NCBI GenBank assembly: GCA_937871285.1
Contig: CALMQS010000137.1
Coordinates: 1-64,000, forward strand
Direction of reading: 5' to 3'
DNA length: 64,000 bases
Origin: an uncultured Sphingobacteriales bacterium
GTDB lineage: Bacteria > Bacteroidota > Bacteroidia > Chitinophagales > Chitinophagaceae
Shown one piece after another: positions 27,296 to 36,191 of the stretch. The translations under genes were made by a program, and so were the position numbers. The number at the start of each line of letters is the position of its first letter. Positions within the stretch are counted from its first letter, which is position 1. The notes beneath the pieces are model-generated. The model ran no database searches. It worked only from the letters and a program-made list of their open reading frames with translations, and was not told where the DNA came from.

Positions 27296-27313
27296 ATACT
27301 ATTTTTCAAAAAA
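27296..27313. promoter_or_regulatory. 18-bp motif shared with the susC upstream region
   Basis: ATACTATTTTTCAAAAAA lies 66 bases before the ATG of the AraC regulator and is identical to 56701-56718, upstream of susC. A shorter version, AATACTATTTTTT, lies at 38429-38441, upstream of the MFS gene. Its TTTTTCAAAAA core is near-palindromic. It could be an operator for the AraC protein or a shared promoter element. Confidence 0.4.
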
Positions 27314-27379
27314 GTGGAAGAATACACTATAATTCAATATATTAGGGGGATGCTTTTTTAACTTTAAACGAAGTGAACG

Positions 27380-28246
27380 ATGAAATCTATTGAACTGCGG
27401 CTACCGAAGGATTTTGACAAATCATTTACTGTATTTAAAGAAGTGGGGAAATCATTTCCCTGCCCCTGGCACTACCATCCCGAATATGAAATTGTATTGG
27501 TTCTAAAAAGTAACGGACGCCGCATGGTGGGTGATCATATCGGAAAATTCGATGAAGGCGACCTGGTATGTATGGGCCCCTTCCTGCCCCATGTGTGGGT
27601 AAATGATCCAAAATTCATTAACGGCCAGATGGATTACCCGGCAGAAGCGATAGTGATCCATTTTAAAGATGATTTCCTGGGCGAAAATTTTCTTAATATC
27701 CCGGAGATGGAAGCCTTTAAACGTTTTTTGGAATCGTCTAACCGGGGCATGGTAATTAACGGCAAAGCCAAAGCTGAAATTACTGCACTAATGGAAAAGA
27801 TGCCCGATATGAATGGGCTTCAGCGCCTGTCTTCCCTCCTGCTCATCTTTGATACATTATCCCGTACGGCTGAATATGAATTACTGGCAAGTCCTGGTTT
27901 TGCAAAAACAGTGAATGTAAAAAGCTCCGACCGGCTGAACAAAATAACCGAATACCTGATTCAAAACTTCGATCAGGACATTACCTTATCGAAAGTGGCC
28001 TCTATCGCTAATATGGCGGTTACCACCTTCAGTAATTTTTTTAAAGAAAACTACAGGGTAACTTTTGTAGAATATTTAAATACATTGAGAATCGGCTATG
28101 CCTGCAAAAAACTTTCGGAAAAAGATCAGAATATTGTTGATGTGGCATATGAATGCGGCTACAACAGCTTAGCCAATTTTAACAGGCAGTTTAAAAAATA
28201 CAAGCAAATGACCCCCACCGAATACAGGAGGATTATTTACGCGTAG
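27380..28246 (+). CDS. AraC family transcriptional regulator with cupin domain
   Basis: This 288-residue protein has an N-terminal cupin-like sensing domain (about 20-110, with HYHPEYE near residue 33) and a C-terminal AraC/XylS double HTH (about 190-285, with ANFNRQFKKY and MTPTEYRR). Such proteins activate carbohydrate catabolic genes on binding a sugar. It is divergent from the SGNH/PVC lipoprotein gene. It is the only classical regulator near the large catabolic locus, and the 18-bp motif before it also lies upstream of susC, so control of that locus is plausible but unproven. Confidence 0.88.
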   Translation: MKSIELRLPKDFDKSFTVFKEVGKSFPCPWHYHPEYEIVLVLKSNGRRMVGDHIGKFDEGDLVCMGPFLPHVWVNDPKFINGQMDYPAEAIVIHFKDDFLGENFLNIPEMEAFKRFLESSNRGMVINGKAKAEITALMEKMPDMNGLQRLSSLLLIFDTLSRTAEYELLASPGFAKTVNVKSSDRLNKITEYLIQNFDQDITLSKVASIANMAVTTFSNFFKENYRVTFVEYLNTLRIGYACKKLSEKDQNIVDVAYECGYNSLANFNRQFKKYKQMTPTEYRRIIYA

Positions 28247-28283
28247 CGGGGGGGATTTGAGATTTGAGATTTTGAATTTGAGA

Positions 28284-28533
28284 TTGCATTTCGCTTCGGA
28301 TTTAACCGTCATTGCGACACCTTAAACTGATCTTAATGATGTGTAATATTTTTAAAGGATCGAAGCCTGCCTACCTGCCGGTAGGCAATCCCACAATTGG
28401 GATACGGATTATATTCTATAAATGGGTTTATTGCTCCGCTTCGCTTCAATGAGCTTGCTTCGGCTTGCATAGTTTCTCAAAGTTGCTGCATCTGCTTACG
28501 CCTTATAATGACGGGCCTTTTATCGCTTCGGAT
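28284..28533 (-). repeat. Dispersed repeat, copy 2 of an inverted pair
   Basis: This is the reverse complement of the repeat at 23452-23698 over about 245 bases, with small indels such as the extra CTGCCTACCTGCCGGTAGGC segment near 28367-28386. The pair flanks the SGNH/PVC lipoprotein and the AraC regulator. The rest of 28534-28808 holds a palindrome ACGAAT-A-ATTCGT (28635-28647) and nothing else recognisable. Confidence 0.8.
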
Positions 28534-28808
28534 TTTGTATTTGCATTTTTATTTGGTTCTTGTTTTTTGTGATTTGGTTCTTTCACCTTTCACCTTTCAC
28601 TATTCACTACCCCTGAATGCTGACAGCCTCTGATACGAATAATTCGTCATGCAAAAAAAGTATCTGCTTTAGAAAAAAAACGAGTTGTTCCTTTTTCGGG
28701 TGGCTTATACATTTACTTCCTGTATTAATTAGCTTTACGTCATCTTTATACAGTTCATTTTTTTGAGCTGTGAAGAAAGGATATCTTGTTTTTCTAAAAT
28801 GCTATATA

Positions 28809-30137
28809 ATGAAGTGTATTAAATTGGTGCTGATCTGCCTGGTATTTGTTTTTTCTGCGGGTCATGCCCAGCAGGGATCATTTATCAGTTCCGAAAACCT
28901 TTCCTTCCTGGAAGGGATGACTAAAGATGTTCTGGAGGCTTCACGCATTTATCCGGGGCAATTTATTTCGAAGGATTTTGGTTCCAATAATACCGGGGGA
29001 ATGCTGATCAGACCCGGTGGAAGAGATGCCTATCCTTCTTTCTGGATCCGCGATTATGCTATGTCTCTTGAAACAGGATTCATTTCAAAGAAAGAACAGT
29101 TGCACATGCTGTTATTAACAGCTTCTACCCAGTGCGATCAAACCTGGATAACAAAAGGCGGCAGCCTGATTCCTTCAGGTTCTATTGCGGATCATATAAG
29201 AATTGACGATAGCAAGCCCATTTACTTTCCGGGTACATACAGTTATGAAAACCAGGGAACGCCGGAGTGGGGAACGCTGCCACCCTATTGTGACCAGTTT
29301 TATTTTATTCACATGGCTTATTATTATGTGAAGCAAACCGGCGATCATAAAATACTATTGAAGGAGGTGAATGGTACAAGACTAATTGATCGTTTAAGGG
29401 CAGCTTTTCATGCTCCTCCGGCCAATGTAAACAATCATATTGTGTATGCTACCGATGCGATCAGGGGCGTTGATTTTGGTTTCAGAGATGCCCAGGTTAT
29501 TACAGGAAATCTTTGCTTTCCTTCTATTTTGAAATACCGTGCCGCCAGTGAACTGGCAGAATTACTGCAATTGATCAAAAGTAAGGATTCAAAAACATAC
29601 CTTGAAATAGCCGGTACTATCAGGCAATCTTTACCCGGTATGTTTATGGACGAAAGAGGTATGCTGCTCGCTTCCACGGGAAAAAGCAAACAGGCTGATG
29701 TTTGGTCAACCGCCCTGTCCGTTTATTATGGCATACTTGAAGGTGAAGATCTGCAAAAAGCATCCCGTATGCTTGCAAAGGCCTATAAAGATGGCACTTT
29801 AAGTTATAAGGGCAACATCAGGCATATCCTTACCACCGATGACTATAATGAAACAACTGCCTGGGAGATTTCCCTGTCTGGTAAAAATCTTTATCAGAAT
29901 GGCGCCTATTGGGGAACGCCCACCGGATGGGTTTGCTATGCGATAAACCAGGTTGACCCACAGTTGGCAAAAGCATTGGCGAATGAATTTATTGAAGACC
30001 TGAAAGCGAATGATTACCGGAAGGGTGGCGATTTTGGAGCGCCGTACGAATGTTTTAACAAATCTACTTACAAACAAAATCCAATATACCTTACTACGGT
30101 TGCATGTCCTTTAACTGCGTTCCGGAAGATCAACTGA
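28809..30137 (+). CDS. Secreted (alpha/alpha)6-barrel glycosidase-like protein
   Basis: I chose the ATG at 28809 (442 aa) because it gives a clean signal peptide (KCIK, hydrophobic core, HAQ near residue 20); the frame opens 13 codons earlier. FWIRDYAMS (78-86), a QFYFIHMAYYYVKQTGD helix, a late TTDDYNETTAWE and WGTPTGW segment resemble six-hairpin glycosidases of the amylo-alpha-1,6-glucosidase/GH63-like group. It is thus a likely periplasmic glycan-processing enzyme. It stands alone on the plus strand and converges on the big minus-strand locus. The fold is inferred, the substrate unknown. Confidence 0.6.
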   Translation: MKCIKLVLICLVFVFSAGHAQQGSFISSENLSFLEGMTKDVLEASRIYPGQFISKDFGSNNTGGMLIRPGGRDAYPSFWIRDYAMSLETGFISKKEQLHMLLLTASTQCDQTWITKGGSLIPSGSIADHIRIDDSKPIYFPGTYSYENQGTPEWGTLPPYCDQFYFIHMAYYYVKQTGDHKILLKEVNGTRLIDRLRAAFHAPPANVNNHIVYATDAIRGVDFGFRDAQVITGNLCFPSILKYRAASELAELLQLIKSKDSKTYLEIAGTIRQSLPGMFMDERGMLLASTGKSKQADVWSTALSVYYGILEGEDLQKASRMLAKAYKDGTLSYKGNIRHILTTDDYNETTAWEISLSGKNLYQNGAYWGTPTGWVCYAINQVDPQLAKALANEFIEDLKANDYRKGGDFGAPYECFNKSTYKQNPIYLTTVACPLTAFRKIN

Positions 30138-30222
30138 AACAATACTTTCCATTCCCCGTTAATACCATTTTTCGCAGTATAATATATAGTCTTAAGTTAA
30201 GCGTAAATTATCAAAAATATAG

Positions 30223-30265
30223 CCACGAATACACAAATAAACATTCGTGGATCCTGCTTCGGCAG
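30223..30265. terminator. Two hairpins between convergent genes
   Basis: CCACGAAT (30223-30230) pairs with ATTCGTGG (30243-30250) over a 12-base loop. CTGC-TTCG-GCAG (30254-30265) is a compact UUCG tetraloop hairpin. They lie between two convergent stops and may end transcription from both sides, though U-tracts are weak. Confidence 0.4.
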
Positions 30266-30311
30266 ACAGGTTCGTGGCAGGAAATGCACCTGCACTAATG
30301 CCGAAGGAGTA

Positions 30312-31079
30312 TTATTGCACGGTATACCCGCCATCAATTACAACCGCCTGTCCTGTTATTCCCTTTGCGTTATCACCCGCCAGGAAATATACATAATGCG
30401 CTACCTCCTCTGCGCTAAGTAACCGTTTTTGAGGAACAAGGGGATAAATTACTTCTTCCAACACTTTTTCAAACGGGATGTTTCGCATTTGAGCTATATC
30501 ATTTAGCTGGTTTCTGACCAGCGCGGTGTCAACATAGCCGGGGCACACTGCATTAACGGTAATGCCATAGCCGGCGCTTTCCAATGCGGCAACTTTTGTT
30601 AACCCGATCAAGCCGTGCTTCGCGCTATTATAGGCCGCTTTTCCCGCAAAGCCAACCAGCCCGTTAATGGAAGCCATGTTAATGATCCTTCCAAAACCAC
30701 TTTTTTTCATATACGGCAGCACATGCCTGATGGCAATAAAAGGAGCGATGAGCATTACATTAATCATGCAGCGAAATTTCTCTGTTGGAAATGCTTCGAT
30801 GGGCGCCACGTGTTGCAACCCGGCATTGTTTACCAGCACATCAATGCTTCCATACTGATCATAAACAGCGCCTACTATTTTTTGTATATTTTCTTCATGG
30901 GTAACGTCACAGGCATAACCGGTAACCCGGCTGCCGCCTAATGCTGCTATAGCAGCGTCAACACCATCCTGTTCAAGATCCAAAATAACTACTGTGTAAC
31001 CGGCAGACAAAAAGGTCTTTGCTATAGCCAGGCCTATACCGCCCGCCGCCCCTGTTATTATTACTACGCCGGAATGCAT
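30312..31079 (-). CDS. Short-chain dehydrogenase, 3-hydroxybutyrate dehydrogenase-like
   Basis: This 255-residue classical SDR has TGAAGGIG (9-16), NNAG (84-87), Ser137/138 and the YNSAK active site (Tyr150, Lys154). The overall sequence, including the LVPQKRLLSAEEVA region, resembles 3-hydroxybutyrate dehydrogenases; in this locus a sugar or sugar-acid substrate is at least as likely. It is the last gene of the minus-strand locus, set apart from the next by 239 bases of hairpins and tandem repeats, so it may have its own promoter. Confidence 0.85.
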   Translation of the reverse strand: MHSGVVIITGAAGGIGLAIAKTFLSAGYTVVILDLEQDGVDAAIAALGGSRVTGYACDVTHEENIQKIVGAVYDQYGSIDVLVNNAGLQHVAPIEAFPTEKFRCMINVMLIAPFIAIRHVLPYMKKSGFGRIINMASINGLVGFAGKAAYNSAKHGLIGLTKVAALESAGYGITVNAVCPGYVDTALVRNQLNDIAQMRNIPFEKVLEEVIYPLVPQKRLLSAEEVAHYVYFLAGDNAKGITGQAVVIDGGYTVQ

Positions 31080-31130
31080 GAAAAAAACTGGTTTAATTTA
31101 TGTAAATACTATCAAATATTATTGTTCACA

Positions 31131-31203
31131 GTCGCCGGAGGCGACAATAATTATGCATGAGGCGATGACGCCTCATACAGCAGCCTTTCATACAGCAGCC
31201 TTT
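31131..31203. repeat. Two tight hairpins and a 15-bp tandem repeat
   Basis: GTCGCC-GGA-GGCGAC (31131-31145) and ATGAGGCG-ATGA-CGCCTCAT (31157-31176) are perfect hairpins. Directly after, CATACAGCAGCCTTT is repeated twice in tandem (31174-31203). They lie between two minus-strand SDR genes and may terminate the upstream operon. Confidence 0.7.
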
Positions 31204-31318
31204 CCCACAACAGATTTATACCGCAGATTTCACATATCAGCCTCTGCAACCATCGCTATTCTAAAGTTTCGCTGATGGCTCGCTAAAAGCTGAAAGCTGA
31301 CCGCTCACAGCACACAAC

Positions 31319-32110
31319 TCACCAGCTTGTCCATCCGCCATCAACACGTAAATTATGGCCTGTGATATAAGAAGCAGAAGCAGACAATAAAAAAGCCACT
31401 GAACCTGCAATTTCTTCCGGCTTTCCTATACGTCCCATGGGTGATCGCTTCGCCAGTCTTTCCACGAAGGCCGGGTTGTCATTTTGTACAGACGGGCTTG
31501 GGAATGGTCCGGGTGAAATGCAATTGCATCGTACATTCCTTTTCCCCCAGTGAACCGCCAGGTAGCGGGTCATTTGAATAATACCGGCTTTACCAACGCC
31601 ATATTCAATGGGGTTTTTGTTCATAGGCGCCTCATATACTTCCGGGTAGGGCGACACCGATCCATACATGCTGGAGAATAACACGATGCTTCCGCTGCCA
31701 CGCCCAGCCATTTGCATACCTGCTTCCCTTGCTAATAAAAATGTAGCCGTTAAACCCGTATGATTTACTTCATCAAACTCTTTTTCACTCAGCTCTTCCA
31801 GTTTTTTTGAAGTAGAGCCAAAGGTAAGGTTTACCAGCCCGTCGGGCACGCCGTGCTGCTTAACCTGCTCCGCCACAAACTGCTGTATGGCGGCTCCATC
31901 CCTGACATCTAAAGTGGCAGGAATAACTTCCGGCCCTAATGCAGCAGATTGCACAAACGCGGCGGCACGATCCTCCAGGTCAATACAAATTACTTTAGCA
32001 CCAGCATGCTTTAGTACAACCACAGTTACCTGTCCAAGATAGCCCGCACCTCCAACCACCCAGATTAATTTATTATGCAGATGAAAAAAAGGAATGATTG
32101 CTTTACTCAT
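31319..32110 (-). CDS. Short-chain dehydrogenase with altered NNAG motif
   Basis: This 263-residue SDR has a Rossmann glycine motif GGAGYLG (20-26), catalytic Ser147, Tyr170 and Lys174 (YGVGK), and the C-terminal RVDGGW typical of gluconate 5-dehydrogenase-type SDRs. The usual NNAG reads NLTFGS (94-99), a variant seen in some sugar-acid SDRs. It follows a zinc alcohol dehydrogenase gene by 47 bases in the same operon, suggesting successive oxidation or reduction steps on one compound. The substrate is not predictable. Confidence 0.85.
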   Translation of the reverse strand: MSKAIIPFFHLHNKLIWVVGGAGYLGQVTVVVLKHAGAKVICIDLEDRAAAFVQSAALGPEVIPATLDVRDGAAIQQFVAEQVKQHGVPDGLVNLTFGSTSKKLEELSEKEFDEVNHTGLTATFLLAREAGMQMAGRGSGSIVLFSSMYGSVSPYPEVYEAPMNKNPIEYGVGKAGIIQMTRYLAVHWGKRNVRCNCISPGPFPSPSVQNDNPAFVERLAKRSPMGRIGKPEEIAGSVAFLLSASASYITGHNLRVDGGWTSW

Positions 32111-32157
32111 GAATTACATTTTTATACTGTATTGAGATAATCATTATTTCCACGCAG

Positions 32158-33288
32158 TTAGGCAAAGGAGACGATCTGTCTTAGCACATCGCCCTTGGCC
32201 AACCGTTCAAATCCCTCATTTATTTGTTCCAGGGCGATTGCATGAGACAGGAGCTTATTTACGGGTAAACGTCCTGTTTGATATAACGAAATAAAAGCCG
32301 GGATATCGCGGGAGGGAATGCAACTCCCAAGATAGGACCCTTTCAAAGTGCGTTCCTCTGCTACCAATACAGCAGGTGACAAAGAAAATGTTTTGGAAGG
32401 ATGCGGCAAACCTGCCGTTACAGTTAAACCTCCACGTTTTGTAGCGGCATAAGCAAACTCAAGTGCTTTAATCACTCCTGCAAATTCAAGGGCAATATCC
32501 ACGCCACCACCGGTAAGGTTTTTTACTTGTTGTACAGCATTTGAATCTGCAGGATCTATTACATGATGCGCACCCAACTGCAAGGCCATTGCTCTTTTTT
32601 GCGGATTGATATCTGCAGCAATAACCGTTGCGGCTCCACCGGATAAAGCGCCTAACACCGCGGCCAGCCCTACCCCTCCCAGCCCGGTAATTAAAACAGT
32701 TTGTCCTGCGGTAAGCCTTGCCGTATTTATTACAGCGCCCACACCGGTTAAAACAGCACAACCAAACAGCGCTGATATTTCATAAGGAAGTGCAGCATCA
32801 ACTTTTACCAGGGAGCGCCTTGATGCAATAACATATTCGGCAAAAGCGGAAACGCCCAAATGATGATGGAGATGATGAAGATTTTTATTTGTTAAACGAG
32901 TTCCTCCACTTAATAAAGCACCCTTTATATTGGCTGCAGCGCCAGGTTCACACAATGCAGGACGACCAGTTATGCAGGGCATACAGTGCCCACATGTGGG
33001 AACAAAGGAAAAAACAACATGATCTCCCTGTTTTAGATCGCTTACTCCCGCGCCGCATTCCATAACTTCCCCGGATGCTTCATGTCCCAATACCATGGGC
33101 AATGGTCTTGCACGGCTGCCGTCAATCACAGACAAATCGGAATGACACAAACCTGCCGCATGAATTTTTACCAGCACTTCGTTGTACCCGGGAGCACTTA
33201 AATCAACCGCTTCTATTTGCAGGGGATGGCTTTCATCATACGGACGTGGTTTTCCCGTCTCATATAATACCGCAGCTTTTATTTTCAT
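32158..33288 (-). CDS. Zinc-dependent alcohol dehydrogenase
   Basis: I chose the ATG at 33288 (376 aa), which starts MKIKAAVL as usual for the family; an ATG six codons upstream is possible. It has catalytic-zinc ligands Cys48 and His69-Glu70, structural-zinc cysteines at about 99, 102, 105 and 113, and the Rossmann motif GLGGVG near 205. It is a class III-like medium-chain dehydrogenase that oxidises alcohols, sugars or polyols with NAD(P)+. It is embedded in a run of dehydrogenases between two SDR genes. Confidence 0.9.
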   Translation of the reverse strand: MKIKAAVLYETGKPRPYDESHPLQIEAVDLSAPGYNEVLVKIHAAGLCHSDLSVIDGSRARPLPMVLGHEASGEVMECGAGVSDLKQGDHVVFSFVPTCGHCMPCITGRPALCEPGAAANIKGALLSGGTRLTNKNLHHLHHHLGVSAFAEYVIASRRSLVKVDAALPYEISALFGCAVLTGVGAVINTARLTAGQTVLITGLGGVGLAAVLGALSGGAATVIAADINPQKRAMALQLGAHHVIDPADSNAVQQVKNLTGGGVDIALEFAGVIKALEFAYAATKRGGLTVTAGLPHPSKTFSLSPAVLVAEERTLKGSYLGSCIPSRDIPAFISLYQTGRLPVNKLLSHAIALEQINEGFERLAKGDVLRQIVSFA

Positions 33289-33411
33289 ATACTCTGCTTT
33301 GAACATAAGTTGCCAGACAAAAAGGTGATCAGCTTTCAGCTATGAGCTATCGGCTAAAGTTGTCTTGACGACGAACTTATTCCTTCTCTCCTTTCACATC
33401 TCACGTCTCAC

Positions 33412-34191
33412 TTATGCATTCAATCCGCCGTCAATTAAAATGTTCTCACCATTGATATATGCCCCGGCTTCTGATGACAATAATACAATCAATCCTTTTA
33501 TATCATCATTATTGGCCATCCTGCCCACCGGCACCTTTTTGCAATAATTCTCAACAAATTTTCCGGGTTGATTATTGAACAATCCACCCGGGCTGATACA
33601 ATTAAAGCGAATGTTTTTGCCCGCATGTGTTTTGGCCATAAAACGCGTAAGCATAATCAGTCCCGCATTGTGAAAACAATAATCCGGTGCAATATCACCC
33701 ATGCCAGGAATGCCATCATAATTTGAATACATGGGCGCATACATCCCCATCATGGAACTGATATTGATTACACTACCGCCACCAGAGTTTATAATAAGGT
33801 TGGTCATCTCCCTTAATATAAACATCATGCCTGTTGCATTCACCCGCATCGATTCATCAAACTGTTCGATGGGTGCATTATAACCCTTCATCGGGCGGCT
33901 CACCGCATTATTGATAAATACATCCAGCTTTCCGAACTTGTTTAGTATGGAGGTTTTTAATGCCAGCACCGATGCCGTATCGGCCTGGTCTACCTGCATA
34001 CCCTGCACATCAAGTCCACCTGATCTGAAACCGGCGGCTACTTTTTCAATCGCTTCAAGGTTTCGCGAGGCAATAATTACAGTGGCACCCGCCTCTCCCA
34101 AACCTTCCGTTATAGAACGTCCGTAATTACCGGCACCACCCGTTACCAATACAATTTTATTCTTAAGATTAAATAAATCCAATACGTTCAT
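33412..34191 (-). CDS. Short-chain dehydrogenase-like protein lacking catalytic Lys
   Basis: This 259-residue protein is SDR-like throughout, with TGGAGNYG (17-24), NNAV (94-97), Ser146, CISPGG and the C-terminal LIDGG. The YxxxK motif, however, reads Tyr171-CFH-Asn175: the Lys that lowers the Tyr pKa is Asn (codon AAT on the coding strand). Activity may be lost or altered. It is seven bases from the upstream Gfo/Idh gene, so it is co-transcribed. It may be a binding or regulatory subunit, or an enzyme with another proton relay. Confidence 0.8.
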   Translation of the reverse strand: MNVLDLFNLKNKIVLVTGGAGNYGRSITEGLGEAGATVIIASRNLEAIEKVAAGFRSGGLDVQGMQVDQADTASVLALKTSILNKFGKLDVFINNAVSRPMKGYNAPIEQFDESMRVNATGMMFILREMTNLIINSGGGSVINISSMMGMYAPMYSNYDGIPGMGDIAPDYCFHNAGLIMLTRFMAKTHAGKNIRFNCISPGGLFNNQPGKFVENYCKKVPVGRMANNDDIKGLIVLLSSEAGAYINGENILIDGGLNA

Positions 34192-34198
34192 GATTCAG

Positions 34199-35119
34199 TT
34201 ATTTTAGATAGATGATCTCTCCACCGGCTTCACGGCTTTTTTCCGCGGCGATAATTACGTTGATAATATTTACGGTTTTGGCAAAATCCAATCGTGATCT
34301 CCCATCTTTCACACCCCGGATAAATTCAATGATATTATCCCTGAACATCGAATACGAGTTTTTGATATCTGCCATCCGCCAGGCCTGCTGCCCAAAGAAT
34401 GTAAGCTGGAATGTGCCGGAGATGTCCATAAACAAATGAATGGTTGCGGGCAACCCGTTTTCAAAAACGATATGCACTACATCTTTACCCTTTTCACCTG
34501 TATGCTGCACTGTCGCCACTTTCGGATCATCTAATGTGGCAAACATCGCTTCAATCATGTGAACTCCGTATTTCAGCCAGTCTTTTTTCCCAACGGCAGT
34601 TACGAGCTCCAGCTTTCCCAATGATGTCAGTTCCTGTTTCACTACCCGGCATTCGTTGGCATAGCGCATGGAGGAACAGGACATGATAAATTTTCCGGCC
34701 GCTTCCTGCTGCGCAAACCAATCGAGATCCGGCTGCGACACAGCCAAAGGCTTATCAATAAATATGGGCACTCCGGCTTCGATAAACGGACGTGCCATTT
34801 CCACATGAAACTCCGCATCATCACGGGCAAGGATAACCGCATCAACATTGCCGATGATGTCTTCCATTTTTTCCACTACATGTTCAATACCTGATGACGC
34901 GGCTATACTTTTTGAAATGCCGGCGTCCTGCGTCCATACATGCGTTACCCGCGCATCCGGCAAACCCAGGGTGTCCTGGTTAGCATTAAGATAGGCTGCA
35001 ACCGCGGGGTATCCCAGCCTGCTTATTGCTTCGCCATCATATTTTCCATTTATGATAGAAGACCAGGAATAAGGGTGCGCATTACCGGCACTCATTCCTA
35101 TTATTCCGATTTTAATCAT
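34199..35119 (-). CDS. Gfo/Idh/MocA-type oxidoreductase
   Basis: I start it at the ATG at 35119 (306 aa), where MIKIGIIGMSAG opens the Rossmann fold; 33 more in-frame codons upstream come from a low-complexity repeat and look non-coding. DKPLA corresponds to the catalytic EKP of the family. It should oxidise or reduce a sugar, inositol or related compound with NAD(P). It is in an operon with an SDR-like gene (7 bases) and an aldo/keto reductase upstream. Confidence 0.85.
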   Translation of the reverse strand: MIKIGIIGMSAGNAHPYSWSSIINGKYDGEAISRLGYPAVAAYLNANQDTLGLPDARVTHVWTQDAGISKSIAASSGIEHVVEKMEDIIGNVDAVILARDDAEFHVEMARPFIEAGVPIFIDKPLAVSQPDLDWFAQQEAAGKFIMSCSSMRYANECRVVKQELTSLGKLELVTAVGKKDWLKYGVHMIEAMFATLDDPKVATVQHTGEKGKDVVHIVFENGLPATIHLFMDISGTFQLTFFGQQAWRMADIKNSYSMFRDNIIEFIRGVKDGRSRLDFAKTVNIINVIIAAEKSREAGGEIIYLK

Positions 35120-35231
35120 TTGAGATTTGATATTTGAGCCACCAAGGCACGAAGGTGCACAGGGTGGTTTATAGTTTATTATTTGTAGTTTATAGTTTTG
35201 AGTTTTGCCTTGTTTCACATTTTCACATTCC

Positions 35232-36188
35232 TTACCTCAGCCACCCCATCTTATCCCAGTGAGGCAGATTCAGAAATGCAGGGTCAGGATACGACAATGC
35301 CTGTGCATGCGCCAATTGATCTTTGCTGAGATAACGGCCATCTGCCGCTGTAAGCGATTGCTTTAAATAGTCGAGTTTATCCATACCAACTAATACCGAT
35401 GATACCTGCGGAAAAGACAACGCAAATTTTACCGCCAGCTCAGGCAGGCTGGTCAAATTGCCATTTAACAGGCCCTGGTACTGTTGAATATGCTTTTCCA
35501 CCGGCGCCAGCATGGGATGCAAACCCGTGCCCCTGTTGCTCAGCAAGCCTTTCAATAAAACCGACCGTACTACTATACCCACCCCTTTCTCTTCTGCAAG
35601 GCCAAACAGGGATTGCTGCCGCTGATCCATGAGGTTAAAAGGCAACTGCACTACGTTCCATACACCATGTGTTATTACCCTTTTTGATTCATCGGCTGAA
35701 TAGGTAGATACGCCAATAGACCGTACTATACCTTTTGCTTTCAGCTTTTCCATTTCCCCGGCAATCACGTCCCGGTCTAATATCTCCATATCACCCTGGT
35801 GCAGCATGTACAGATCAATATAATCCGTCTGCAGTGCTTTCAAACTTTCTTTCAGAGATTGACGGATGATCTTTCTTAGCTCCCCGTCGCCCGGCAGATT
35901 TCCTTCCTTATCTCTGAAATGCCGGCACTTGGTACACAGTACAATTTCATCCCTCCGCCCTGCAAATGCCCTTCCCATAATATTTTCGCTCACACCATAC
36001 AACCTTGCGGTATCAAAAAAATTAAGTCCGCTATCCAAAGCCGTTAGTAAGAGCTGCACCGCATCTTTTTCCGGCAGCATATCTTCTTCCCATTTCACGC
36101 CAATGCCATAAGGCAACCCAATTTCTACCCCGCCAAAAGCAATCTCAGAAACTGCTATGCCGGTATTTCCTAAAAATCTCCGCTGCAT
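35232..36188 (-). CDS. Aldo/keto reductase
   Basis: This 318-residue TIM-barrel protein has the aldo/keto reductase tetrad: Asp59, Tyr64, Lys87 and His130. The sequence resembles the L-fucose/D-threo-aldose dehydrogenase type (AKR with FFDTARLYG and LHQGD). It uses NAD(P)H to reduce aldehydes or oxidise aldoses. Its start lies three bases from the stop of the HpaI aldolase gene, so the two are coupled. It suits a route where an aldehyde from aldol cleavage is reduced. Confidence 0.9.
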   Translation of the reverse strand: MQRRFLGNTGIAVSEIAFGGVEIGLPYGIGVKWEEDMLPEKDAVQLLLTALDSGLNFFDTARLYGVSENIMGRAFAGRRDEIVLCTKCRHFRDKEGNLPGDGELRKIIRQSLKESLKALQTDYIDLYMLHQGDMEILDRDVIAGEMEKLKAKGIVRSIGVSTYSADESKRVITHGVWNVVQLPFNLMDQRQQSLFGLAEEKGVGIVVRSVLLKGLLSNRGTGLHPMLAPVEKHIQQYQGLLNGNLTSLPELAVKFALSFPQVSSVLVGMDKLDYLKQSLTAADGRYLSKDQLAHAQALSYPDPAFLNLPHWDKMGWLR

Positions 36189-36191
36189 CGT

